From Citrus sinensis (taxonomy: Eukaryota; Streptophyta; Magnoliopsida; Sapindales; Rutaceae), in contig NC_068556.1 of assembly GCF_022201045.2 (NCBI RefSeq), forward strand, positions 23,913,501-23,977,500: 64,000 nt of DNA, in the 5' to 3' direction. A program made the position numbers and the translations under genes. The notes beneath the pieces are model-generated. The model was given only the letters and a program-made list of their open reading frames with translations, was not told the origin of the DNA and did no database searches. Positions 36,641-46,316 of the stretch are shown here, in pieces. Within the stretch, counting starts at the first letter, position 1; the number at the start of each line of letters is the position of its first letter.

Positions 36641-36869
36641 TACTTTTTAGTAATTTGTTACAATCTACTCATTCTTATTCCGATTCCAAGACAAAGTAAA
36701 CACATTAATGACAATCCAACTTATTCCGATTTCGATTCTTACAGTTCAAGTAAACAAATTATTTTAATTCTTATTCCAACTCATTTCCATTCATGTCGAT
36801 TTCAATTCCAGCTCATTCTGATTCCAGTTTAATAAACGCAACATTCAAATACTTAAAAGATTCTCATTA

Positions 36870-37256
36870 TGCAATAGCAACATCTCCGTTGATGGCATTA
36901 CTCTTCTTTCCAAAGTCCCCGTGAACGTAGCTCTATCACCTTTCTCTTCACTTCCTCATAGCTCAGACACCGACTCCATTCCTCCTCATATACTAAAATT
37001 TGCCTCTTCCAAATCCAAAAACGGTGCCTTTCTCGGCTTGTCCGTGAAGCAAGCTCAAGACAGAATCTTGAACCCCATAGGCAAACTCCTTAAGACCTTA
37101 ACAGGAAGTTTTTGAGCCGCTTTCGGTTCAAAACTTGGTGGTCAACTATGCGGGTTGGTTCAAGTGCCTCTGATTTGCAAATGGAGACTCAGCTGATTCT
37201 CTTGCAACTCCCTGAACTTAACTCATTTGCTGTACTAATCCCTCTAATAGAAGGCA
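36870..37256 (+). pseudogene. Raffinose-synthase-like gene fragment
   Basis: Reads ISVDGITLLSKVPVNVALSP, then NGAFLGLSVKQAQDR, then FRFKTWWSTMRVGSSASDLQ, METQLILLQLPELNSFAVLI and PLIEGK. This is the N-terminal part of galactinol-sucrose galactosyltransferase / raffinose synthase (glycosyl hydrolase 36-like; the family reads FR.KLWW....G.SG.DLQ.ETQ). Only the first-exon portion is left. It is frameshifted near 37112, where the first frame ends at TGA, and it stops abruptly at the GRAS flank repeat at about 37257. It is non-functional, captured at a breakpoint of the array. Confidence 0.85.
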
Positions 37257-37423
37257 AAGTGAATGCCAACCCTGTGACTTTATGGTATAAAGTGGTTGAA
37301 AAGTGAAGTCATGGGTCGAATTTATATTCTTCAAGGGACATTTTTTATAAATATAAGTGTGTATCTTAAGGTTGTTTCATTATCAGTCACAAATGTCATA
37401 ACCAAATTACATTCAAGAGTTTT
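37257..37423. repeat. Flank repeat of the GRAS array, copy B
   Basis: About 167 bp nearly identical to 35457-35622. It starts exactly where the raffinose-synthase-like reading ends, giving a sharp breakpoint at GGCAAAGTGAATGCC. Confidence 0.88.
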
Positions 37424-37424
37424 T

Positions 37425-37530
37425 TTTTTTCAGCTTTACGGAACTTCCAAGCAGAAACAGAAAATATTGCTCTCCTTTTTCATCCAACAGTGGGGGGTAC
37501 TTTACATGTTAGCAATTGTGCAAGAGTTGC
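37425..37530 (-). pseudogene. 3'-end relic of a further GRAS copy
   Basis: About 100 bp (GGAACTTCCAAGCAGAAACAG ... CATCCAACAGT ... GCAATTGTGCAAGAG) aligned with the last 35 codons of the neighbouring GRAS genes (the SAW/VWKF end read on the minus strand). The rest of that copy is gone. It lies just downstream of intact paralog 3. Confidence 0.65.
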
Positions 37531-37613
37531 GACGCTTAGTTTTCTTTCTATCATACCTGAACCACTGGAAGAAAAGAATTATCCTGCAAGTAGCATAGGC
37601 AATTTCAGGAGAG

Positions 37614-38927
37614 TCATAAAATCCGTAATGCAGTCCTCCTCTTGTTTTGATGGAACTTCCAAACAGAAAGAGAAAGCTGTGGTGACCCCTTCCATCCAAC
37701 AATTAGGCATTGTCCATTCCTATCCAATGTTAAATAACTTGCAAAAGCAAAATTTTTAATTACCAGTTCTGCTTGAAATAAGGATGACGTGCTGAGTTCT
37801 GCTTCCACCATGCCAAACCTGTGAAAAAATTTCCTCCAAGCATCAATCTTCATATGCCTGAAAATCCTCTCCTCGCCTTCCGTTGCAATGATATTTCGAA
37901 TATGCTGACCTAAGTACATTTCTTCAAATGTCACCCTCTCTGGATCGCATCGAGCCATACTGACTTTCAAGCAATCAAAAGAAGCACTATAGTGGAAGAG
38001 CACTTCAAAAAAACGATCTTCAAAATTTTGCGAGTTATGATTTGCTTCAACTTCAATGATCACCATCACGCATGGACTTATTTTCCTAAGCATTTTGATT
38101 AAGAAATCCGGATGTCTTGTTCGACTTAGCAGGATGGGAGAGTAGACGGCTACAGCTTCACCCGCGTTCAAGTCAAATTTATCTTCATTTAGATCTTTAG
38201 TTTCTGTTACCATAACAATCTTAAATGAAAAGGGTAAGTTCCAGGTCTCAGCAAAGTAAGCCAACCTTTTACCTGTCTCCTCCATTCTTTGCTTTGATGA
38301 TGATCCAACTGCAGTAATCTTAAGAAGCTTAACTGGACATTCTTGTCGAGTTGCCAAAGCTTGCATTAACACCATACAGTGTGATCCACTTCTGATTGCA
38401 AGGTCAATGAGATGAATTCTTTTTGCTGAGGCCACACGTTCTATGATTGCTTGGGTTCCTGCAAACAGTGTTGCTTGATAAAAGGATGATTCTTTGTAAC
38501 AGGCAACGAGAGCAGGCCTCAAACTCAAAATTGTCTCTTCCGGTTGTAACAACTTAATTTCTTCACCTTTCACTCTCTTTGATGTGATTTTTCCAGTTTC
38601 CCTATTAAACCTCTCCTGAAGAGCTTTGACGAAATAATGAACAACTCTTTCAACTGAGTTGCCTATTTTCGAAGAAAAATTTTCACAATGGTCTAGCAAC
38701 GTGCTAGCACGATCAAATTGTTGGCTGCCTATCTTCTCAGCACAAAGTATTAGCAAATGCACAAGTTCCACATCTTTACTCTCCTCTTCAGAGATATTGA
38801 TAGCAGAACCGCCGCAGAAATGGTAGAGCAGGGAGAGATTGGAACTTGAGTGGGAAGAAGACTGAAGGTATATTGCTGTTGCAGCTCTTATGACATCTAC
38901 TGTTGATAATTCTCTGAAACCAGCCAT
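37614..38927 (-). CDS. GRAS family protein, short paralog 3
   Basis: Intronless, 437 aa, ATG at 38925-38927. GRAS blocks in order: ELSTVDVIRAATAIYLQ start, LHR I (VELVHLLILCAEKIGSQQFD), NSVERVVHYFVKALQERFNR, the VHIID core as RIHLIDLAIRSGSHCM, LLKITAVGSSSKQRM, MVIIEVEANHNSQNFEDRFF of the PFYRE zone, EGEERIFRHMKIDAWRKFF, and the SAW end GWKGSPQLSLSVWKF. It carries about 10 extra residues (QNKRRTALRIL) after the usual VWKF end, so its stop codon differs from that of its relatives. It is closest to paralog 1 and the pseudogene. A TATATAT-like box at about 38981-38990 lies some 55 bp upstream. No DELLA motif is present. It appears intact. Confidence 0.93.
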   Translation of the reverse strand: MAGFRELSTVDVIRAATAIYLQSSSHSSSNLSLLYHFCGGSAINISEEESKDVELVHLLILCAEKIGSQQFDRASTLLDHCENFSSKIGNSVERVVHYFVKALQERFNRETGKITSKRVKGEEIKLLQPEETILSLRPALVACYKESSFYQATLFAGTQAIIERVASAKRIHLIDLAIRSGSHCMVLMQALATRQECPVKLLKITAVGSSSKQRMEETGKRLAYFAETWNLPFSFKIVMVTETKDLNEDKFDLNAGEAVAVYSPILLSRTRHPDFLIKMLRKISPCVMVIIEVEANHNSQNFEDRFFEVLFHYSASFDCLKVSMARCDPERVTFEEMYLGQHIRNIIATEGEERIFRHMKIDAWRKFFHRFGMVEAELSTSSLFQAELVIKNFAFASYLTLDRNGQCLIVGWKGSPQLSLSVWKFHQNKRRTALRIL

Positions 38928-39299
38928 GTTTCAAGGCAGTTATCCTTTTACTCAATACTTCAAACCCACTTCTTTGGTAATGCATATATAATATAAGAGA
39001 AATAGGGAATATCTCCTCATTTCGAGGCTTTTCAGAAAATAACAATAGCTTCGTACAAAATGTCCAACATTTACATTTTAGAAAACTCAATCATCTCCTT
39101 CGGATTTATCAAATCACAGACGGGGATTAGCTCATAGGATAGGACCGTTTCTAATATGAATATTTATATGTGCGCGTGTGTGTGTGTGTGTTTATCTATA
39201 CTAAGAGATCTGATACGATGGAAGCTGAGTGGTCATCAACAGAAGAAGACCAGAATTTATTAGAGTTTATCAATTGTAAAATCTACCTTGATAATTATG

Positions 39300-39478
39300 A
39301 CAAGCCATGAATTGAAATCATGCGTTGAATTTATATTCTCTAAGGGACACGTGGTTTAGAAATACGCTTATGTATCTTATGGTTGTTTCATCTTAACCAT
39401 ACACACTCAATAACAAATAATCAGAATGTGCTTGTTTCATTTCTATCAGACAAGTCATAACCAAATTACAGTAGCTCT
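39300..39478. repeat. Flank repeat of the GRAS array, copy C (diverged)
   Basis: Shares GAATTTATATTCT..AAGGGACA, TGTATCTTA.GGTTGTTTCAT and GTCATAACCAAATTACA.T with copies A and B, with more substitutions and indels. It lies upstream of GRAS paralog 3, as copy A lies upstream of the pseudogene. Confidence 0.7.
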
Positions 39479-39479
39479 T

Positions 39480-39960
39480 TCAAGAGAGTTCTTTTCTATT
39501 TTAGTTGATATCTTTCCTCATCCTTCAATCATTGTGATCCAGTTCAAAGAGTTGTGTTCTACTTTATTGAAGCTCTCCGGAAGATTATTGGTTTGCTGGT
39601 TCCACATATTCATTATCATTGGGATCACTGTGGGCGAAAATATTCAATAAATCTTGCTCTTGCTGCCTTCATTACTTCTTTGGCTCACAATGCCAGGGTA
39701 CTGGTTCCGCTGCAAACTGCGATACAGCTCGTTCATTCAGTTATTTCACTTTCAAATGCTAGAACTCAGTCCCATATGGCTTCAGAAGTTCCAATATGGA
39801 TGGCCTTTTCTCCTCTGATTCAGTTCAATCGAGTTTTCAGAATGGTTTTTACTGAGCTGTGTCCCACGTTACTTAGTGAAGGGGAGATATTTTTGAGAAT
39901 AGGTAACTTTACCTATTATGCTAGTTTTTTTAATTGGATACTTAGAAATTTTAGGCCTCA
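39480..39960 (+). pseudogene. Possible opposite-strand GRAS relic
   Basis: In the plus direction one frame reads PVQRVVFYFIEALRKII, resembling the NPVQRVVYYFSEALRERI helix of the array members, followed by stretches (ASEVPIWMAFSPLIQF) that only loosely resemble the next GRAS block. Copy number, exact ends and even the family are uncertain. If correct, it is an inverted, frameshifted copy in an array where every other member is on the minus strand. Confidence 0.4.
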
Positions 39961-40190
39961 GGTGTGTCGAACGAAAAGATTAGGATCCGGTGGTAGTTTT
40001 ATCCAGGGATAAATTATTGAGATGTGTCCCACATTAACTAATAAAGAGGAGATATTTGGGTTTATTTATCTGAGGGGGAAATTGTTGAGATGTGTCCCAC
40101 ATTGATTAATAAAGGACAGATACTTAGGTTTATAAGAAAAATAGGTCACTCAACCCAATAAATTAGTTTTTTGGATTGAATACTTAAAAA
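39845..40190. repeat. Threefold repeat resembling copia LTR starts
   Basis: TGTGTCCCAC recurs at about 39858, 40023 and 40091, each followed by A.T.A.TAA.GAGG-like sequence. The third is preceded by a purine-rich GAGGGGGAAATTGTTGAGATG, the look of a polypurine tract and LTR start in plant copia elements. Treated as decayed LTR-type fossils; no coding part is visible. Confidence 0.45.
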
Positions 40191-40199
40191 TCATAAGCC

Positions 40200-40956
40200 A
40201 ACCCCCCAACATTTTTTAATTATTTAAACTGCCCTTTAAAGCCAGTGGCATGTTTCTGTTATCGATGAGATTAGTCATGATAACATACTAGAGCTTTTAC
40301 TTCCCTTTTAAGGTTTTGACTTCCCTTCTAAGGTTCTATTTGGGATTGAGGTGTTGTAACTTTTAAGTTATAGCTGTTGTAGAAAAAAATTATAATTATA
40401 AAATAAAAGTTAATAATTGGTAGTAGATATAAATTTTAAATAATAATTTTGACAAGCTTATTAAAGATATAATAAATTTTATATGAAAAATCATATCGAC
40501 ATAACTTTAAAAGTATAACAGCTAATGTTTACTACTTCAGTGTTGTAACATTTAAGTTACATCGGGCTAACCCTCAATTCCAAAAGCAACCTAACTCATA
40601 AAGGTTAAAGAAAGTCAAAACAAAGTGCACACAGCAGGAAGCCATGAATTCATCGAAACTTGAGCTTCTTCTTGTGGTGAGACTAAAACAAGTATTAACG
40701 TGCAAACAAACCAGGAAGCCGGCAACCGGCAGCAAAAACAACATTGCAAGCTGAATGAAATATTGTACAGCTTTTCCATCTCCCAATTTAAAATTATATA
40801 AATCTAGAAATTATCCCCTTGTAGCAAAGGTAAGGAATAATTCACAAAGCTGGAATTGTTATGAACAGTGAACACAGAGAAAAAAGAACTCATCGAAAAT
40901 TACCAAGGGTGCCAAAAATTTCTAATAAGCCCACGCTCCAAGCCACAAATTTGGGA
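40200..40956. other. Spacer, no gene seen
   Basis: AT-rich sequence without a recognisable gene. A reading on the minus strand (40574-40786) shows no domain. Confidence 0.4.
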
Positions 40957-40964
40957 CACAATAA

Positions 40965-41849
40965 TAGGGATGGCAATGGGGAGGGGAGGGGAGGGGACCA
41001 ATCTCCCCATACTCATCCCCGATATTTTGCATATGTCTCTGTCCCCTCCCCGTCCCCGTCAGAATTACTTGAGAGAATCCCCATCCCCTCCCCGAATAAT
41101 AACAGGGGATCCCCGAGGGTCTCCGGTCTCCGAATAACTAATAGTCTAATACATTATTTTTATTTTCGATTTTAAATTAATCATATTAAAATAAAAAATT
41201 CAGATAAAAATAAAGTTCAAAATATATCTTACATTAATATTGATCCATTACAAAGTCACATTCAAAATATAAATTATTAAAATAGTTATAAAAGAATGAA
41301 AATAATATAAGTAAAGTAACTTATAAGTGTAAATATTAATAACTGTATAATATAATCACAATGTAAAATAAACTCATATTGTTATTGTAAGCTCGTAACC
41401 AACTTTGACAGCACATTAAGGCCTCCAATGTGCTTGGATGAAGTTTGTTACGGTGTGGGCTCACAACTCTACCACCGGTGCTAAAAGCTGATTCAGAAGC
41501 AACTGTTGTAATTGGAATTGTCAAAATATCTCTAGCAATTCGAGTTAATGTAGGATACCTATTAGCATTTAATAATATAAATATTTTGATATTTATTATT
41601 TTTAACAATATTTATAATTTTGTTATTTATTTATTAGTAATTTTAAAAATAAAAATTAAAATGGGGAAATGGGTAGGGGATGGGGATTCCACCTTATCCC
41701 CGTTCCCTCCCCGAATAAAAAATTGGGTAAAAAATTTTCCCCGTCCCCTCCCCGAATAAAAAATTGGGTATAAAATTATCCCCGTACCCTCCCCGAATGG
41801 GGAAAATCCCCAAAGGTACCCGTCCCCGTGGGGATTTTTGCCATCCCTA
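40965..41849. mobile_element. Non-autonomous hAT DNA transposon, copy 2
   Basis: Complete 885-bp element with ends TAGGGATGGCAA and TTGCCATCCCTA and a perfect 8-bp target duplication CACAATAA (40957-40964 and 41850-41857). Subterminal CCCCTCCCCGAATAA-like motifs are dense at both ends. It is the same family as 16633-17653 but keeps a different internal piece, part of the transposase gene. Confidence 0.94.
41380..41608 (-). pseudogene. hAT transposase C-terminal (dimerisation) fragment
   Basis: Minus-strand reading RYPTLTRIARDILTIPITTV, then ASESAFSTGGRVVSPHRNKL, then HPSTLEALMCCQSWLR. This is the hAT C-terminal dimerisation domain (hATC) with its signature ASE.AFS.GGR. The catalytic part and the BED finger are missing, so it cannot be active, but it identifies the family of the element holding it. 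Confidence 0.92.
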
Positions 41850-41857
41850 CACAATAA

Positions 41858-42577
41858 GGGTCGTTGCACTCTTTTAAAAGACATTTTTTATGCTTCAACC
41901 GTTACAATAACCAAGGGCATGGTCTATGTCTAATTCAACTTGATTGGAATACCTTCAATTCCCCAAGTTCTGCTCATCGATATCTGAAGTCAGTTTTTTA
42001 AACTGTCAATAATTCATCTTTTAATGATTTGTTTTAATCTATGCGAAAATGCATGTCTAAAAGAAATACAGCAAAATGTCATCTTCATTAAGGTAATGAT
42101 TTCTTTTACTTTCAGGTCTGTTAATTGATTATTATTAATTCAACAGTCTGCTGTCAAATTCGTTCTAGAAATTAAAGAATCATCAAACAAACACAATATT
42201 GGACAAGAATTTCGTCCATGTTGCAATGCAACGTAAACTTTCAAATGAGCATCATATCATATTGACTATTGAGATACAAAATAAAAAATGAAAATGAAAA
42301 TGAAAATCCTGGACCTGAAAGATAGAACTTATATGACCATCATCACATGAACCTAATTAGTCTGCAATCAAATAAAGCACAAGCTAAAGCTGGTGATCTG
42401 ATGCAGTACTATTCACATGAAGCATGCCCCTGTGCAGAAGCACTGCTCATCCATCAAGGCATCAATGATCACTAAGCATAACATAAAACTACAAATTCCA
42501 AGCTGTGGCAGCAACTCTAGACATGTAACCTATGAGAAACTGGAATTGGGAATCAAATCCTTCTGCTCGTGATCTAG
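41858..42577. other. Downstream region of the full-length GRAS gene
   Basis: No gene; probably includes the 3' UTR of the minus-strand GRAS gene. It contains a GAAAAT-type short tandem (AAAATGAAAATGAAAATG) near 42285-42306. Confidence 0.4.
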
Positions 42578-44380
42578 TCAAAGGAACTTCCAAACGGAAA
42601 CTGATTTAATCGGCGTACCTTTCCATCCAACAATTAGGCTTTTTCCATTTATGTCTATTGTACAAGAACTCCCACAATCAAATTGCTTCACCATAAGCCT
42701 TGCTTGATATAAGGATGACATGCTCAGTTCCATTTCCTCCATCCCATAACGGGCAAAGAATGCCCTCCAAACGTCAAGTTTCACATTTCGAGTCTCCCTT
42801 TCCTCTCCCTCAGCTGCCACCATGCTTCTGATGCCATCAGTATAGAAGACTAATTCTGTGATCGTCCTATGTGGATTATCCGGCTCCATGCAAGCATCAA
42901 GGCAATCAAAAAATGCACTGAAGAAGAAAAGAGCTTCAATGAACCGGTTCACAAAGACTGGTGAGTTGTGATTAGCCTCAATTTCAGTGACCACCATTAC
43001 ACTCGGATTGATTTTCCTGATCACTCTCATTATATTTTCCAGACGGTTAGGGAATGCAATCATGCTCCTTAGAAACAACAGAGCATAGACAGCAACTGTT
43101 TCCTCATTGTCTATCTCAAAGAGATCTTCTTTAAGCTCTAGCATGTCTGATACCATAACTACATTATAGGAAAATGGCAAATTCATGCTCTGGGCAAAAC
43201 TCATTAGCCTCTTACCCGTTTCCTCTATTAGTTGTTTTTCTGTAGTTCCAACAGCAGAGATCTTTAGAAGCTCAATTGGGCAGTCATATCTGGAAGCAAG
43301 AGCTTGCATCAACACTGTCCAATGAACCCCATTCCTGATTCCTAGATCAATTATGTGAATCCTCTTTGCCTCAGCCCCATTTTCCAAAATAGCTTGGATC
43401 CCAGTAAATTGTACAATCTTGGAAAATGGAATTTGTTCATGACATGCCAGGGTAGTGGGGTTTGAACTCATTATTGCCACTTCAAAATCAAATGGCCTTG
43501 TCATCCGTGTTTGCTTTGTTGTGATCCTTCCTGTGTCACGATCAATCCTCTCGCGAAGAGCTTCTGAAAAATAGTACACAACCCGTTGAACAGGATTCCC
43601 GTTCTTGGAAGACAACCACTCACACTGGTTGAGCAATCTGGTGGCGCGTTCATACTGCTGATCTCCTACTTTCTCAGCAGCAGCCAAAAGGAATTCAGCA
43701 AGCTCCACATTTCTGATCTCCTCATCCGAAAGGCCAGAGAAAGAAAGATCAAAAGGATTGCTAAGCATAGAGACAACATCCTCAACTGCTCGAGAACAGG
43801 AACGGATGAACCTTTCTCCAGCAATCCTCATGATTTCTTCAACTGACAATTTTCGACTTTCCACCTTCGTAAAAGTTGTATTTTTATCATTGCTTGGTTC
43901 AATCCTTCTTTCCCTATTCAGTCTTTTGAACCCACTTCCATAGTTCCTTAGTAGCTCAAGAGATGATGAAGAAAATGGAAACAGCTTTTCCTTTTCCGGT
44001 TCCACAACACCTTGAGTCCCAGTTGGGATTTCACCAAACTTTGCAATCTCCTCCAGGCTTGCTTGAATTGGTGGAGAAGCAATATCAAACTTCAGATTAT
44101 CGAGAAGCTCGTAATTAGAGTACAAATGCTCTTGCTGCTGTGGTTGCTGATATTTGGAGAAAATGAATCCTTGTTCTGATGACACATCTTGGTAAAATCC
44201 ATTATGAGAATAAAGCTGATCAATGGCTCCAGACTCTCCCCAGTCCTCGGCTCCATAAGAATTAAACTGCTTCGCTGCGATCTCTCCTTCGAGAGTCTCA
44301 TATCTGTTGTCTGTTGAACTAAGTTTATCTTGAACTTCACCATAGCTTATTCTCTCCAAAGAGAACACCACCTTTGCCAT
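42578..44380 (-). CDS. GRAS family protein, full-length (600 aa), likely array founder
   Basis: Intronless, 600 aa. An N-terminal region of about 170 residues is acidic and Q/S-rich (YQQPQQQEHLYSNYELLDN; ELLRNYGSGFKRLNRERR). From KLSVEEIMRIAGERFIRSC onward comes the part shared with the short paralogs. LHR I starts near residue 225 (VELAEFLLAAAEKVGDQQYE), then NPVQRVVYYFSEALRERIDR, the VHIID core (RIHIIDLGIRNGVHWTVLMQ), ELLKISAVGTTEKQ, MVVTEIEANHNSPVFVNRF, and the SAW end GWKGTPIKSVSVWKF. Related plant proteins are often named DELLA RGL1-like, but the DELLA and TVHYNP motifs are absent. It is probably a nuclear transcriptional co-regulator. Length and intact N-terminus make it the likely parent of the shorter upstream copies. 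Confidence 0.95.
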   Translation of the reverse strand: MAKVVFSLERISYGEVQDKLSSTDNRYETLEGEIAAKQFNSYGAEDWGESGAIDQLYSHNGFYQDVSSEQGFIFSKYQQPQQQEHLYSNYELLDNLKFDIASPPIQASLEEIAKFGEIPTGTQGVVEPEKEKLFPFSSSSLELLRNYGSGFKRLNRERRIEPSNDKNTTFTKVESRKLSVEEIMRIAGERFIRSCSRAVEDVVSMLSNPFDLSFSGLSDEEIRNVELAEFLLAAAEKVGDQQYERATRLLNQCEWLSSKNGNPVQRVVYYFSEALRERIDRDTGRITTKQTRMTRPFDFEVAIMSSNPTTLACHEQIPFSKIVQFTGIQAILENGAEAKRIHIIDLGIRNGVHWTVLMQALASRYDCPIELLKISAVGTTEKQLIEETGKRLMSFAQSMNLPFSYNVVMVSDMLELKEDLFEIDNEETVAVYALLFLRSMIAFPNRLENIMRVIRKINPSVMVVTEIEANHNSPVFVNRFIEALFFFSAFFDCLDACMEPDNPHRTITELVFYTDGIRSMVAAEGEERETRNVKLDVWRAFFARYGMEEMELSMSSLYQARLMVKQFDCGSSCTIDINGKSLIVGWKGTPIKSVSVWKFL

Positions 44381-46316
44381 CTCAATGGGAAAGCTAGCTA
44401 AAGGATTGTTGGAGCACTCTACAATGCTTGTAAGTTGAGCATTTCTCAGATATAAATCAACAAAAAAACATTCTCAATGACAAACATTTCCAAATAGAGA
44501 ATTCTTGTTTGACAAATTCTTACTCACAATTCATGAACAACAGCGATACTGACATTGACAGGTTGGTGTTATCAAGGCGACCTGCTTTGTAATAAAATTA
44601 GATTATAATAAAAGTCATCTCGAGAACTAACCACACAGATTTTTTTTCCTTAATTTTTCAAAGGTTCAAACAACAACTGGCGTCCAAACAGTATGTTTCA
44701 AATGCCGCGATCAAGTTGATATCATCCTTACAACAACTTTTCACATTAAAAAATCCTCAGAAAATCAGCCAAGAAATGTAAAGAAACGACAATAATCGCC
44801 TACAAGGACAATGGGTGCAAGTGTTTATGAAAATAACCAAATATTAAATAAGAAAAATACATGAAAGCAAATGACATAAGGGCTTACAACTTACAAAGAG
44901 ACTAGAAAATTTTGATGGGAACAGGTTCATTTGTTTAACTTGTAATGCTACACACAGTGACATCAGCTTAATATTAGTTTGCATTATTTGAGGAGACAAG
45001 GAAAGTTGACTTGGTCATGGCCAAGTTTTGCTTCCATTTTTCTGGCCTGCACTTAGTTGCCAGGAAGCTGAAATAGAAGTAGAAAGTTTATGTGATGATT
45101 TGTTACAATCAAATCCTTTGCTTATTTGATTTGAACGCTCTCAGCCTCTAATGTTCTGTGAAACCCTGACAAACAGGCCCCTCTTTATCAACATACATCT
45201 TCATGTCGTTGTAACTTTACAAAGTGTGAATTTTAATCTCATCTAAAATCTTACAAACAAAAATATTAAACAAATAATAAACAGACACAGAGTTACCTTA
45301 CAAATTTGTTGAGATATTTGATTTAGATAACCAAAAGATTTTTTTTTGGAGGTATTTGCTTAATAATTAACCAAAAGTTACTTTCTCGTTATTTTCTAAT
45401 CATTTTTACATCACTTTTTATCATTTTTTTTTGTTTGATCATTTTCTTGTCATATTCTTATAAATTTCATGTTACTTCTAATCATATCTCGTCATTTTCA
45501 AAATAGAGCTTTTACAAAAAAGATTTTAGTTGTTTTAATTGTCAATGATAACTTTATTAAAAATTGTGAATTACTTTAGTACGCAAGTATTTTTAAGTTA
45601 TATTATGAAATTAATAAAATAAGATTTTCAGTAAGTAATAAATATTTTAAACATTTTAAAATAGATTTTTAATCTATACTCTCAAAAGTCTAAAATTTGA
45701 GTTTTTGCTAGTAAATACAAAATAAATTATTATTTAAAAAAAACTCTACAAAAAATAACAACAAAAAATTAAAAAAAGATTATGAAATTAAAAACTACTT
45801 ATAACTATTAAATAAGTTATAATAAACAAACACTAAACAAGAATGCAAAACGAAATGGGCCTATTAGGATTTTCTAAATGGGTCAATTTGTAACAGTTCA
45901 GCATTGAACATAATTCAAAAATCAACGGGCCAAGCCCATGAATTCTCTATTGACATTTTTGTGATTTCAGAGTCACTCTACCTACTTCAACAATTGCAAA
46001 AACATGAACACGGCTTTCTAAAAAGACCCACCAATCTTATAAAAAAAAAAAAAAGACCCACCAATAACGAAACAAAACCATTCAAAACAAAATCCAATAA
46101 CTCACCGCCACGTTAGCAAATTCACATCATATGACGTGCCAAGTTACTAATTAAAAAAAAAAAAAAAAAATCATCTTCAGCTCCCTAAATAAAATCTTCG
46201 CCTCTCAGTTCCTCTTTGCAATTGGCATTCCTACAAAGACTTTTGTCTACTCGTTCGCATACAAAGTCCTGATAGGACGGTGGACGTGAACCGATCGAAA
46301 TCAGATCTGAAATCCA
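44381..46316. other. Intergenic DNA between the GRAS and UBC32 genes
   Basis: The two genes point away from each other here, so both promoters lie in this stretch. It is mostly AT-rich with A-runs at about 46042-46055 and 46152-46170. I see no gene. Confidence 0.45.

Noticed and set aside
35457-37423. LTR pair of a retrotransposon
   Set aside because: The two near-identical 166-bp segments have no primer site, no pol sequence and no target duplication; they match the flanks of duplicated GRAS units.
26183-44380. DELLA-type gibberellin repressors
   Set aside because: None of the GRAS proteins shows DELLA or TVHYNP motifs; only the GRAS domain is shared.
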